DNA of 8,517 bases from Gemmatimonadota bacterium (GTDB lineage: Bacteria; Gemmatimonadota; Gemmatimonadetes; Longimicrobiales; UBA6960). The stretch spans positions 1-8,517 of the forward strand of contig JADFLD010000052.1 of the NCBI GenBank assembly GCA_022564535.1, in the 5' to 3' direction. Below the pieces are notes generated by a model. It searched no databases and was not told where the DNA came from. It was given only the letters and a program-made list of their open reading frames with translations. Positions 1 through 6,049 of this stretch are shown piece by piece (positions within the stretch are counted from its first letter, which is position 1; each line of letters opens with the position of its first letter). Made by a program: the position numbers and the translations under genes.

Positions 1-1
1 A

Positions 2-64
2 GCGGTCTGGGATGCCGACAGCGTCGTGGCATTCGTTCGTGGGTTGGCGGCCAAGCCCGAGTAG
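2..64 (+). CDS. 3' end of an unidentified gene (partial, C-terminal 20 residues)
   Basis: Reading from base 2 gives 20 sense codons (AVWDADSVVAF... ending GLAAKPE) and a TAG stop at 62-64. Nearly all third positions are G or C, the pattern of the confident genes in this window, and the residues look like an ordinary soluble C-terminal helix. The start lies outside the window, so no family can be named. The overlapping longer plus-strand open frame from position 12 to 194 has a Ser/Pro/Arg-rich translation typical of an out-of-frame shadow and is not annotated. The fragment is very short, so this could be chance. The 239 bases between this stop and the next gene end show nothing beyond one short hairpin. 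Confidence 0.4.
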   Translation, partial: AVWDADSVVAFVRGLAAKPE

Positions 65-280
65 AGGGCCCTGTCTGATTTGTGACTACCAGCCTCCACC
101 CACGAGCGTCTCCCCACGACTTCTGACTCAAACTGACATGCGATCCTCTGCGGTTGGGGATGGCGTCTCGCTGGTGGTGAGTCCGGTCGACTGAGGGTGG
201 CGGTCCGCGGCCTAGAAGCCCGGGGCCGACCTCGATCGCTGCTCCAGAGAGAATTCCAGGACTCGTCGGTCCCTCGCCGT

Positions 281-293
281 CGCCCATAGGGCG
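281..293 (-). terminator. short GC hairpin just beyond the kinase gene (weak terminator candidate)
   Basis: CGCCC-ATA-GGGCG forms a perfect 5-bp stem with a 3-nt loop, about 10 bases past the stop of the minus-strand kinase gene. There is no T-run after it on the minus strand, so intrinsic termination is doubtful. It may only be a 3'-end stabilising hairpin. Confidence 0.2.
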
Positions 294-303
294 CGCGACC
301 CAG

Positions 304-1182
304 CTAGGCGCCTACGCTGAGGCTGGCGCGAGCCGCCCGGTAGGCTTCGAAATTCGTATGCGCGTACTCGACATAGTCGAAATCCAGCTCCGATGTGACG
401 GTCTGAATCATCGACCAGAGCGCTTCACGCAAGAGTGAGACGGTCTTGAGTACTTGGAGCTCAAACAGATCGGTTCTCTCACAAGTGCCTCCATAGGCTC
501 GAAGGAGAAACTCATCCTGCCCAGTGCTGAAAGAGGCGTTCGACGAGATGCTGGCCAAGTCGAATAACGGGTTCCCGATCCCGGCGTACTCCCAGTCGAC
601 GATCCACATTTTCTTCGGGCCGGCGATGAAGTTTGCAGCCAACAGGTCATTGTGACACAGAGTTGGACGATACGGGCTCATTTGGCGCGAGAGCTCTTGC
701 GAATCGGTCAGAAGAGAATCGATGTCGGGCGGAAGATTGGCCCGCGAGCTCAGAGCCGTTTGCGCATAGGTGCGGACGGTTTGAAATGGACAAAAATAGA
801 GGAGCCCGCCTCGTAGCTTGTCCCAATAGCCATGGTAGACGCGTACGGTTCGGGCAATCATGGTGGTCAATTCGGGCTCGCTGATGCGTGCTGTGTTCAG
901 TGTCTCTCCTTCGACGAATTCGCTGATGAGAATTCCTGGCTCTCCATAGACGACGTCGGGTGCGACGCCGGCACGATGGGCCTCTGTCTGACAAAGGATC
1001 TCATTCCCGCGGTCAATTCCCAGATGGGGCAACTCGTCACATACACGCACTACGAATTCTTCTCCACCACACGAGGCCCGATAGTTTCGGTTGGTGATGC
1101 CTCCCAGGAGGGGCTCGATGACGGGTCTAGAACGCCAAAACTTCAACGACGCGACGCGCTCGACGATGTCGGCCTCTGTCAT
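304..1182 (-). CDS. Choline kinase / aminoglycoside phosphotransferase-family kinase
   Basis: A 292-residue soluble kinase of the choline/ethanolamine kinase and APH fold, full length for small bacterial members. The N-terminal lobe has the glycine-containing strand GGITNRNYR (27-35) followed by FVVRV (43-47), where the nucleotide-binding strand is expected. ISEFVEGE (86-93) is the hinge. The Brenner-type catalytic loop is LCHNDLLAANF (175-185), with Asp179 as predicted base and Asn184 as metal ligand. DWEYAGIGNPLFDLA (196-210) supplies the Mg-binding Asp196 and is the form typical of choline kinase and LicA-like proteins. It probably transfers phosphate from ATP to a small hydroxylated amine or alcohol; choline or ethanolamine is a guess and the substrate cannot be set. 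The ATG is preceded by GGAGAG on the minus strand (plus-strand 1186-1191). It lies 69 bases downstream of the minus-strand gene ending at 1252 and may be cotranscribed with it. Confidence 0.88.
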   Translation of the reverse strand: MTEADIVERVASLKFWRSRPVIEPLLGGITNRNYRASCGGEEFVVRVCDELPHLGIDRGNEILCQTEAHRAGVAPDVVYGEPGILISEFVEGETLNTARISEPELTTMIARTVRVYHGYWDKLRGGLLYFCPFQTVRTYAQTALSSRANLPPDIDSLLTDSQELSRQMSPYRPTLCHNDLLAANFIAGPKKMWIVDWEYAGIGNPLFDLASISSNASFSTGQDEFLLRAYGGTCERTDLFELQVLKTVSLLREALWSMIQTVTSELDFDYVEYAHTNFEAYRAARASLSVGA

Positions 1183-1215
1183 CTTCTCTCCGCGGGGCGA
1201 AAGGATGCTTGAGCA

Positions 1216-1235
1216 TAGGGTGGCGGCGCACCCTA
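1216..1235. repeat. 7-bp perfect hairpin between two minus-strand genes
   Basis: TAGGGTG (1216-1222) and CACCCTA (1229-1235) are perfect inverted repeats around a 6-nt loop. They sit between the stop of the exported-protein gene (1252) and the start of the kinase gene (1182). A second perfect inverted repeat, ATGCT-TG-AGCAT, abuts it at 1205-1216. Neither is followed by a T-run. The pair may be an attenuator, an mRNA-processing hairpin or an operator; the sequence does not decide. Confidence 0.4.
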
Positions 1236-1251
1236 CTTGTTCAGAGGTTCC

Positions 1252-1842
1252 CTAGTTCCCGTACCCGTACGCCGCGCAGTTCTCCTGCTGCAGCGCTCCG
1301 TGGCCCAACATCGTGTGCATCATTCCGCTGCGGGACATACCACGGAAGACGATCGGGCCCGTCCATGTCGTCGACTCGGGGGAGTCATCGGGCTCTAGCG
1401 TTACCACGACGAGGAACTGGTTCCACGCCACCGAGCCATCCGCTCGAAGATGCTCGTCCAGCGCACCGACACGCTCGATTTGGTCCACTTCGCTCGTGGT
1501 GACCCACGCTACGAGGCGTCCTTGCCGGGGCGTCCTCATGCGGTCGAGGGAGATGTGGACGTCGTAGGTGTAGCTCCCGTCCGCCGAGAGCGCGACGGAA
1601 AAGGGCGACGCTCCTGGTACCGATACCTCGGCGAGGCCGCGCGCCAGACCGGTGCCCGGGATGTTCTTCGTGGTGACCAGATCGAAGGAGTAGTAGGCAG
1701 GCCCTGCGACGACAGTACACACCGGGGTCACAGAGCCGAAGGCGGTCAGGAGCGTTACGAGAACGTGCATATCAGAGCGTACGCGAGCGCGGTGGGGCGG
1801 ACAAGGCGTGCTGCGCACACTAAATCGTGGAATCCCCGCCAT
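1252..1842 (-). CDS. Uncharacterised exported protein
   Basis: 196 residues; I do not recognise the family. A hydrophobic stretch at about 26-47 (HVLVTLLTAFGSVTP...) ends in VVAG before PAYYSFDL, which looks like a signal peptide or anchor. The first 24 residues are Arg/Pro-rich and would make an unusually long n-region. The body alternates beta-prone segments (FSVALSADGSYTYDVHISL, RLVAWVTT, FLVVVTLE), suggesting a small beta-sandwich. The C-terminal part, GPIVFRGMSRSGMMHTMLG (162-180), is rich in Met and His and is followed by one Cys (189) and Tyr/Gly residues; metal binding is possible but unproven. Start choice: ATG at 1842 has GGAGG six bases upstream, whereas the alternative ATG at 1770, which would give a normal-length signal peptide, has no evident ribosome site. 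It diverges from the DUF3179 gene and precedes the kinase gene on the same strand. Confidence 0.62.
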   Translation of the reverse strand: MAGIPRFSVRSTPCPPHRARVRSDMHVLVTLLTAFGSVTPVCTVVAGPAYYSFDLVTTKNIPGTGLARGLAEVSVPGASPFSVALSADGSYTYDVHISLDRMRTPRQGRLVAWVTTSEVDQIERVGALDEHLRADGSVAWNQFLVVVTLEPDDSPESTTWTGPIVFRGMSRSGMMHTMLGHGALQQENCAAYGYGN

Positions 1843-1848
1843 CCCAAG

Positions 1849-1853
1849 CCTCC
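1849..1853 (-). promoter_or_regulatory. Ribosome binding site favouring the 1842 start
   Basis: The minus strand reads GGAGG, then six bases, then the ATG at 1842. It is the reason for preferring this start over the ATG at 1770. Confidence 0.5.
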
Positions 1854-1891
1854 GCCTAACGATTCAAAACGACCGTGCGTCTAAAATTCGG

Positions 1892-1920
1892 TTGCGTCGC
1901 GATCGGCGTTTCCACATGAT
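1892..1920 (+). promoter_or_regulatory. Possible sigma70-like promoter for the DUF3179 gene
   Basis: TTGCGT (1892-1897) and CATGAT (1915-1920) are separated by 17 bases and each match four of six positions of the -35 and -10 consensus. Transcription would begin about 35 bases before the ATG. In GC-rich intergenic DNA such a match can arise by chance, so support is weak. Confidence 0.22.
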
Positions 1921-1948
1921 CCCGGCACGCACACCGCACGAAAATCGC

Positions 1949-1954
1949 AAGGAG
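1949..1954 (+). promoter_or_regulatory. Ribosome binding site of the DUF3179 gene
   Basis: AAGGAG lies seven bases before the ATG at 1962. It fixes the start and shows that the part upstream of the internal TGA is the true 5' end of a translated gene. Confidence 0.75.
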
Positions 1955-1961
1955 TCTGACG

Positions 1962-2993
1962 ATGTCGATGGGTTTCCTTCGTTTCGTTCGCGCTACAGCC
2001 CTGCTCGCGCTTCCGCTGCCGCTCTCGACGCCTGCCGTAAGGGCGCAAAACAGCGATTTCAACATCGACATCGCGCGGCTTGGGCTCGGCTCGAGATTCG
2101 AGCCCTTTCGCGTATCCGAGACCGAGCCGCTCCGGGATGCGATGTCCGCGGGCAAGCTCCAAGATGACACCCACGTACTCGTCATGGAGCACCCTGCCGG
2201 GCTGCTCGCGTTTCTCACGGACCAGATGGTGTACCACCACGTGGCGCAGGGAGAGACGAACGGAGAGCCGTGGATGGTCTCCTTCTGAGTGGTCTGCAAC
2301 ACAGGGGTCGGTCTGACTCCCACGGTCGACGGAACGGTTCACCACTTCAGCACCCGCGGCATCTTCAATGGCCTGTCGATGCTCGCCGACGAGGAAACCG
2401 GGTCGATCTGGAACCACATCACGGGCAGGGCCGTCTACGGGCCGCTCGAGGGGTACACGCTTCCCGTCTTCAACCTCCTGCACATGACGGCCGAGCAGGC
2501 GCTGGCCCGGTATCCGGAGCTTCCGGTAGCCATCTCGGACCGCCCCGTACGGGGGCGCCGTGGGATGTTCGCACCCTTAGCCGACAGGGTCCCGTTCCTG
2601 CGGCCTGGCTTCAAGAGCACGATCGTAAAGGAAGACACCCGTCTTCCGACGATGGACATCGGCCTGGGAGTCTGGACCGAATCGGAGCAGCGGTACTATC
2701 CGATGGACCTCGTCCGGGCGGGCGGCGGAGCCATCGTCGATCGCTTCGACGGCAGGCGCCTCGTCGTGTACATGGAGCCCGGCTCCTACGCGGTGGACGC
2801 ATTCTTCACGGATGAGCACACGGCCTCCCTCGACGGCTCCCGGGTCATGGTCGGCGAGGAGCTGGTTCTCGAGGGTGGCGTGCTCAGAGACGCGAGCGGC
2901 AGTCGACTCGAAATTGAGCGGCCGCTTCAGTTGTTCTCCAGGTGGTACGGATTCGCCCTCACGTTCCCAGCCACTACGATCTACGGCCGCTAA
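1962..2993 (+). CDS. DUF3179-family exported protein, predicted selenoprotein (in-frame TGA at 2286-2288 read as Sec)
   Basis: Read through the TGA, the frame encodes 343 residues. Residues 1-28 are a signal peptide (hydrophobic ATALLALPLPL, cleavage after AVRA), so the mature protein is periplasmic or secreted. DUF3179 hallmarks follow in order: the AFLTDQMVYHHV segment (83-94), WMVSF-U109-VVC112-NTGVG, where relatives as I recall them carry tyrosine-CPLC-glycine, VHHF (126-129), DEETGSIWNHITG (143-155), a second conserved segment RYYPMDLV (244-251), and the family-like end FALTFPATTIY. The TGA replaces the first Cys of CxxC, giving the U-x-x-C arrangement known in redox selenoproteins. TGA is the ordinary stop of the genes ending at 6042, 6448 and 6912, which argues against code reassignment. 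The biochemical role of DUF3179 is unknown; a thiol/selenol redox or metal site is inferred. The alternative is a single TGC-to-TGA nonsense mutation or sequencing error, leaving a 108-residue stub. Confidence 0.72.
2286..2288 (+). other. Predicted selenocysteine codon (UGA), residue 109
   Basis: The in-frame TGA is flanked on both sides by intact DUF3179 sequence in the same frame, at the position of a family cysteine and three residues before Cys112. A bSECIS-like hairpin begins 15 bases later. Confidence 0.68.
2304..2320 (+). promoter_or_regulatory. Candidate bacterial SECIS hairpin
   Basis: GGGGUC (2304-2309) pairs with GACUCC (2315-2320): five Watson-Crick pairs and one G-U (G2306-U2318), closing a 5-nt GGUCU loop (2310-2314). 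The loop starts 21 nt after the UGA, within the spacing usual for bacterial SECIS elements, which lie inside the coding region just after the codon. As I recall it, the E. coli fdhF element displays the same GGUC(U) loop, whose G and U are contacted by SelB. A three-pair basal helix (GUG 2289-2291 with CAC 2321-2323) could also form around a large bulge. The bulged U of the fdhF stem is not evident. Confidence 0.62.
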
Positions 2994-2998
2994 CGGCC
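2985..2998 (+). terminator. GC-only hairpin spanning the DUF3179 stop codon (weak terminator candidate)
   Basis: GGCCG (2985-2989) and CGGCC (2994-2998) enclose a CTAA loop that contains most of the TAA stop. Only a pyrimidine stretch (CTCTTC) follows rather than a T-run. It lies in the 45-base gap between two convergent genes, where a terminator is expected. Confidence 0.3.
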
Positions 2999-3038
2999 CT
3001 CTTCACGACGTGGCCGGCGGGCGCCCCGGAGCCTGTAC

Positions 3039-4388
3039 CTACCGATCGCGATCACTGATGGGACGGGTCATGACCGGACGATCCCAGTCCTGAGCGGACG
3101 AGATGTTCGGGTAACCCCAGTCCTCACCGTTCCACCCCTGGAACCCGTCCATCTTGAACGTCCAGAGGCCCGTCGACATGTCGCTGATGACGATGAGGCC
3201 GTCCGCGTTGCGAACGTCGACGCCGAACGCGCCATTGAACTGTGAGTACTGCTCGGTGTTGGGTGGGCCGACGTAGGTGTCGTAGTAGCCGACCGCGACC
3301 GGGTTATACGGATCCTGCAGGTTGAAGATCTGAAGGCCGTCGAGGTAGCCCGAGACGAAGACGTAGGGCCAGCGCACTTCGTGGTTGTGCACGAGGTGCC
3401 GCCAGTCGGCGGTGAAGGCCGAGATGGGTGAGCGGATGTTGATTCGCTCTCCGTCGAGCGCAGGCTGCAGGTCGAAGATGCGAAGGGGCGCGTACTGATA
3501 CTCGGTCTCCGCAATCACGTACCGGCCGTCGGGGCTCGGCGTGAACGTGTGGCCGTAGTTGACGCCGCTGATGCCAGACAGCGTGATCCGCAGCTCGGGA
3601 TTCTGGACGTCCGACACGTCGAAGATGTAGTATCCGCCGGTGCCGCCGCCGTAAAAGCGATCCTCGCCCGTGTCGGGGTGGTAGCCCACGTAAAAGTCGT
3701 GGTAACCCCCGCTTCCACCGCCGAGAGCGGCCTCGGGCACGGGCACCATGCCGACGCGAGCGTTCTCGAGATCACCGTCCACGACCATGCCGAGGTCGTA
3801 GACGAGCGCGCCGGGAGCGCTGGCGGTGGTGAAGAGGTAGACGCGGCCGTTCGAGTGCTTGTAGATGAAGATGTTGTGGAAGCCGCCGGGCATGTCGGGC
3901 TCCCTGATCCGCGCGACTTCGTGGATCGTCGACGGGTCCGGCAGGCCGGTCACGTCCAGGATGACCGCACCGAGATCTCTGTCGGGGCCCCCCTGTCCGA
4001 ACTGCAGAGATTGCACGAGGTAGTAGCGGTCGTTCCACTTGAAGTGCTTGACGTCCATGCCACCGGTCCGCTGGTGGAGATCTTGATTCTCGATTCTCCA
4101 CTCGTAGAGCAGCACGGGGTTCGCGGGGTCCGCGATGCTGATGATGTCGGTCCCCTTCGGGCCGTCCGAGCCGTATACCATGCGGGCGACGTACACGTAG
4201 GGGCGGTCCAACTCCTGCTCCATGTCCATGTCGGCGACGGAGAGGCGAGGGCCGAGAGGCAGGTGGCCGAGGACCTCGATGTTGTCGCTTCCTCGCTTGA
4301 GCGGGGACCAGGGGACCTGCTGGGCAGCGATCGGCACGGCGACGGCCGAGAGGAGAGCGCCTGCAACGACGGTACGCACGTTCATCAT
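3039..4388 (-). CDS. Secreted LVIVD-like beta-propeller-type protein
   Basis: 449 residues with a signal peptide at 1-22 (MMNVRTVVAGALLSAVAVPIAA, shown as its two halves MMNVRTVVAG and ALLSAVAVPIAA), so exported. The body repeats a blade-like unit in which a hydrophobic strand and a D/N are followed by 'DP.NP'-type turns: DIISIADPANPVLLYEW (81-97), AVILDVTGLPDP (141-152), YYIFDVSDVQNPEL (253-266), LRIFDLQPALDG (302-313), LQIFNLQDPYNPVAVGYYD (352-370) and LIVISDMSTGLWTFKM (398-413). This is the LVIVD-type propeller pattern. Several His-containing motifs (GGFHNIF 168-174, GGYHDFY 227-233, NYGHTF 277-282, LVHNHEV 332-338) recur at blade edges and might line a central site. No catalytic assignment is possible; binding or scaffolding outside the cytoplasm is the usual guess. 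The start is ATGATG with only a weak AGG upstream. It is convergent with the DUF3179 gene and divergent from the ExbB-like operon. Confidence 0.8.
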   Translation of the reverse strand: MMNVRTVVAGALLSAVAVPIAAQQVPWSPLKRGSDNIEVLGHLPLGPRLSVADMDMEQELDRPYVYVARMVYGSDGPKGTDIISIADPANPVLLYEWRIENQDLHQRTGGMDVKHFKWNDRYYLVQSLQFGQGGPDRDLGAVILDVTGLPDPSTIHEVARIREPDMPGGFHNIFIYKHSNGRVYLFTTASAPGALVYDLGMVVDGDLENARVGMVPVPEAALGGGSGGYHDFYVGYHPDTGEDRFYGGGTGGYYIFDVSDVQNPELRITLSGISGVNYGHTFTPSPDGRYVIAETEYQYAPLRIFDLQPALDGERINIRSPISAFTADWRHLVHNHEVRWPYVFVSGYLDGLQIFNLQDPYNPVAVGYYDTYVGPPNTEQYSQFNGAFGVDVRNADGLIVISDMSTGLWTFKMDGFQGWNGEDWGYPNISSAQDWDRPVMTRPISDRDR

Positions 4389-4452
4389 CAGAACCTATGA
4401 GAGCCTAGTGGAAAGATCCGGGCAAGATGCACGCGGGTCGGGAGTGGGGCAA

Positions 4453-4465
4453 CCTTCCGGGAAGG
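4453..4465. promoter_or_regulatory. Perfect palindrome in the divergent intergenic region (operator candidate)
   Basis: CCTTCC-G-GGAAGG is a perfect 13-base inverted repeat in the 205-base gap between the divergent propeller gene and the ExbB-like operon. An AT-rich island follows at 4491-4500, containing TATTAT on the plus strand and GATAAT on the minus strand, either of which could be a -10 element, though neither has a good -35. The position suits a regulator site for one or both genes. The repeat could equally be a short RNA hairpin or chance. Confidence 0.3.
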
Positions 4466-4581
4466 CGCGGACCGACGCCATCCCTTGTAGCTTTATTATC
4501 CCCAGGCCGGCCGAAGCCCGCGAATCATGAAGCGAGACGCGGGGCCGGCGATCGATGGCATCGGATGTGGGAACAGAAAGT

Positions 4582-4586
4582 GAGGG
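4582..4586 (+). promoter_or_regulatory. Ribosome binding site supporting a TTG start
   Basis: GAGGG lies seven bases before TTG at 4594. The first in-frame ATG (4609) is 22 bases away, too far, so the TTG is preferred. Confidence 0.5.
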
Positions 4587-4593
4587 TTGATCG

Positions 4594-6042
4594 TTGGTTA
4601 GCGTTCTGATGGCGGTTTCGGCGAGTGCTGCGCTCCTCCAGAATGACCCGGGCGGATTCGCTTTGGCTGACTTCTGGAGCCTGACTCAGCAGGCCGGCCC
4701 CCTCCGATGGCCGATTTTCGGCATTCTCGGAATCGGCCTGGTGCAGGTCTTCCTCAAGTTCCACGAATTGCTGAGGGACTGGAGGGTCTCGAAGCAGCTG
4801 TCTTCGGTCGACTTCACGTCCGCGACGTTGAGTGAAATCGCGGCCAATGTCGCTGGGCAGGAAGAGAGCATGTTGTCGTCGCTTCAGGCTTCCATGCTCA
4901 ACGTCTTTCAGTCGATCTCCAGTGAGGGAATGCTCCACCACGAGATCAGCAATTTCATTTCGTTCCAACAAGACCGATTCGGCGGGTTTCGCAGACGGAT
5001 GGAGTTCCTTTCCGACACGGCCGGCGCGTTGGGCCTCATGGGGACGGTGTGGGGCATGTTCACCGTGTTCTTTCAGGGTACGTCCGAGCAGGATGTGATC
5101 TTGCGGGGCATGGGCATCGCACTCATCACGACATTGTTGGGCCTCGTCGTGAGCATCACCCTGAACTTCACCACGACGGAGTTGTCCACCTTCTTCGAGA
5201 AGAGGCTGGAGCAGGTATCCAAGAAGTCCGATGAGCTGCGTTTCCGACTCCTTGAGTTGGCCGCGGAAGGGCCTCGATTCGCGACTGGGCCGGTGGTCGC
5301 AGCACCCTCGCCACCGGTGACGCGGGAGGAAACCGGTGCGGGTAACGCTGTCGGTCCGTCCCCAACCCAGGACGCGCAAGAGCCTCGAGCCAAGCCTGTG
5401 GCGAAGCCGAAGCCGACCTGGCGCAACGTCGAGCTCGAAGACGGCGGACGGGAGGCCGAAGCCGGAGGGGTGCTGCGAGACGTCGGCCTTCTCGTGAAGA
5501 ATGCGGACGGGCGACCCGCGCTGGGCGTGCCGGTGATGGTCACGATTCCGGGAGCCGGAGGCGCTCTGGATGGCGGCCGCCGCCAGCTCCGCATGAACTC
5601 GGACGGCGCCGGCCGAATCGGCTTCGACTGCACCGTGCCCGAATCCGCCGGGCCGTTCGCCCTGGACGTATCGTTACCCGAACAGCCCGGCCCCTCTACA
5701 CGACTCGTGCTGATGGTGCGCCCTGGCGCCCCGCACAGGATCGACAAGAAGGGCAACAACCAGGCCGCTGTGGCGGGCATGCGGTTGCCGGCGCCCCTGG
5801 GTGTACGCGTGCTGGATCGGTTTGGGAACCCGGTTGTTGGCGTTTCCGTGGGCTTCGAAGTGAAAGCGGGGAGCGGCAAGCTCGGCTCGGGCAATCAGAA
5901 GCACAATGTCCCCACCGACACAGCGGGTGTCGCCTCCACCGCCTTCGTGGTGGCCAGCGAGGCCGGTCACAACGTGGTCTCTGCCACGATCGGCGGTTCG
6001 AAGAAGACCGTCGAGTTCGTCACCTTCGGGACCGAAGTCTGA
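4594..6042 (+). CDS. MotA/TolQ/ExbB-family proton-channel protein fused to C-terminal Ig-like (Big_1-type) domains
   Basis: 482 residues from a TTG start. Residues 36-54 (TM1), about 143-160 (TM2, GLMGTVWGMF) and 172-191 (TM3, GMGIALITTLLGL) give the three-helix ExbB/TolQ layout with a long loop between TM1 and TM2. GTVWGM matches E. coli ExbB around its pore Thr148 (here Thr151), and Thr180 matches Thr181. The TM3 glutamate of ExbB (E176) is Ile175 here. After a helical stretch (200-225) and a Pro/Ala/Lys linker (231-276) come two beta-rich units: about 292-377, and 381-480, the latter with LDRFGNPVVGVSVGFEV and TDTAGVASTAFVV typical of Big_1/invasin Ig-like domains. ExbB is usually near 240 residues, so the tail doubles the protein. 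By ExbB topology the tail would be cytoplasmic. It is the first gene of the operon, seven bases before the first ExbD-like gene, and presumably forms the ion-conducting ring around the ExbD-like subunits. Confidence 0.85.
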   Translation: MVSVLMAVSASAALLQNDPGGFALADFWSLTQQAGPLRWPIFGILGIGLVQVFLKFHELLRDWRVSKQLSSVDFTSATLSEIAANVAGQEESMLSSLQASMLNVFQSISSEGMLHHEISNFISFQQDRFGGFRRRMEFLSDTAGALGLMGTVWGMFTVFFQGTSEQDVILRGMGIALITTLLGLVVSITLNFTTTELSTFFEKRLEQVSKKSDELRFRLLELAAEGPRFATGPVVAAPSPPVTREETGAGNAVGPSPTQDAQEPRAKPVAKPKPTWRNVELEDGGREAEAGGVLRDVGLLVKNADGRPALGVPVMVTIPGAGGALDGGRRQLRMNSDGAGRIGFDCTVPESAGPFALDVSLPEQPGPSTRLVLMVRPGAPHRIDKKGNNQAAVAGMRLPAPLGVRVLDRFGNPVVGVSVGFEVKAGSGKLGSGNQKHNVPTDTAGVASTAFVVASEAGHNVVSATIGGSKKTVEFVTFGTEV

Positions 6043-6049
6043 GTCGTCG

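Noticed and set aside
65..303. tRNA or small RNA in the first intergenic stretch
   Set aside because: No cloverleaf, T-loop motif or sustained pairing could be found by eye; only one 5-bp hairpin.
2286..2288. UGA reassigned to Trp or Gly genome-wide
   Set aside because: TGA ends the genes at 6042, 6448 and 6912, each at an operon junction with the next gene starting at once, so it is a true stop here.
2289..2993. A separate gene starting at GTG 2289 directly after the TGA
   Set aside because: The GTG follows the TGA with no ribosome site of its own and would begin in the middle of the DUF3179 domain. The upstream part in the same frame supplies the missing domain half and the signal peptide.
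1962..2993. Pseudogene caused by a nonsense mutation
   Set aside because: Not excluded, but the stop is the only defect, is TGA, replaces a motif Cys and is followed by a SECIS-like hairpin; 234 further codons stay open and family-like. Selenocysteine explains more.
3011..3029. GC-rich palindromic run between the convergent genes as a terminator for the propeller gene
   Set aside because: Only a 4-bp stem closes around an 8-base loop and no T-run follows on the minus strand.
3549..4400. Long plus-strand frame of 283 codons opposite the propeller gene
   Set aside because: The translation is Val/Asp/His-rich and repetitive, the usual antisense shadow of a GC-rich gene. The minus strand gives a signal peptide and coherent blades.
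4525..5379. Minus-strand frame of 284 codons opposite the ExbB-like gene
   Set aside because: Composition is Arg/His/Gln/Glu-rich without domain features, and it overlaps a clearly recognisable channel domain on the plus strand.
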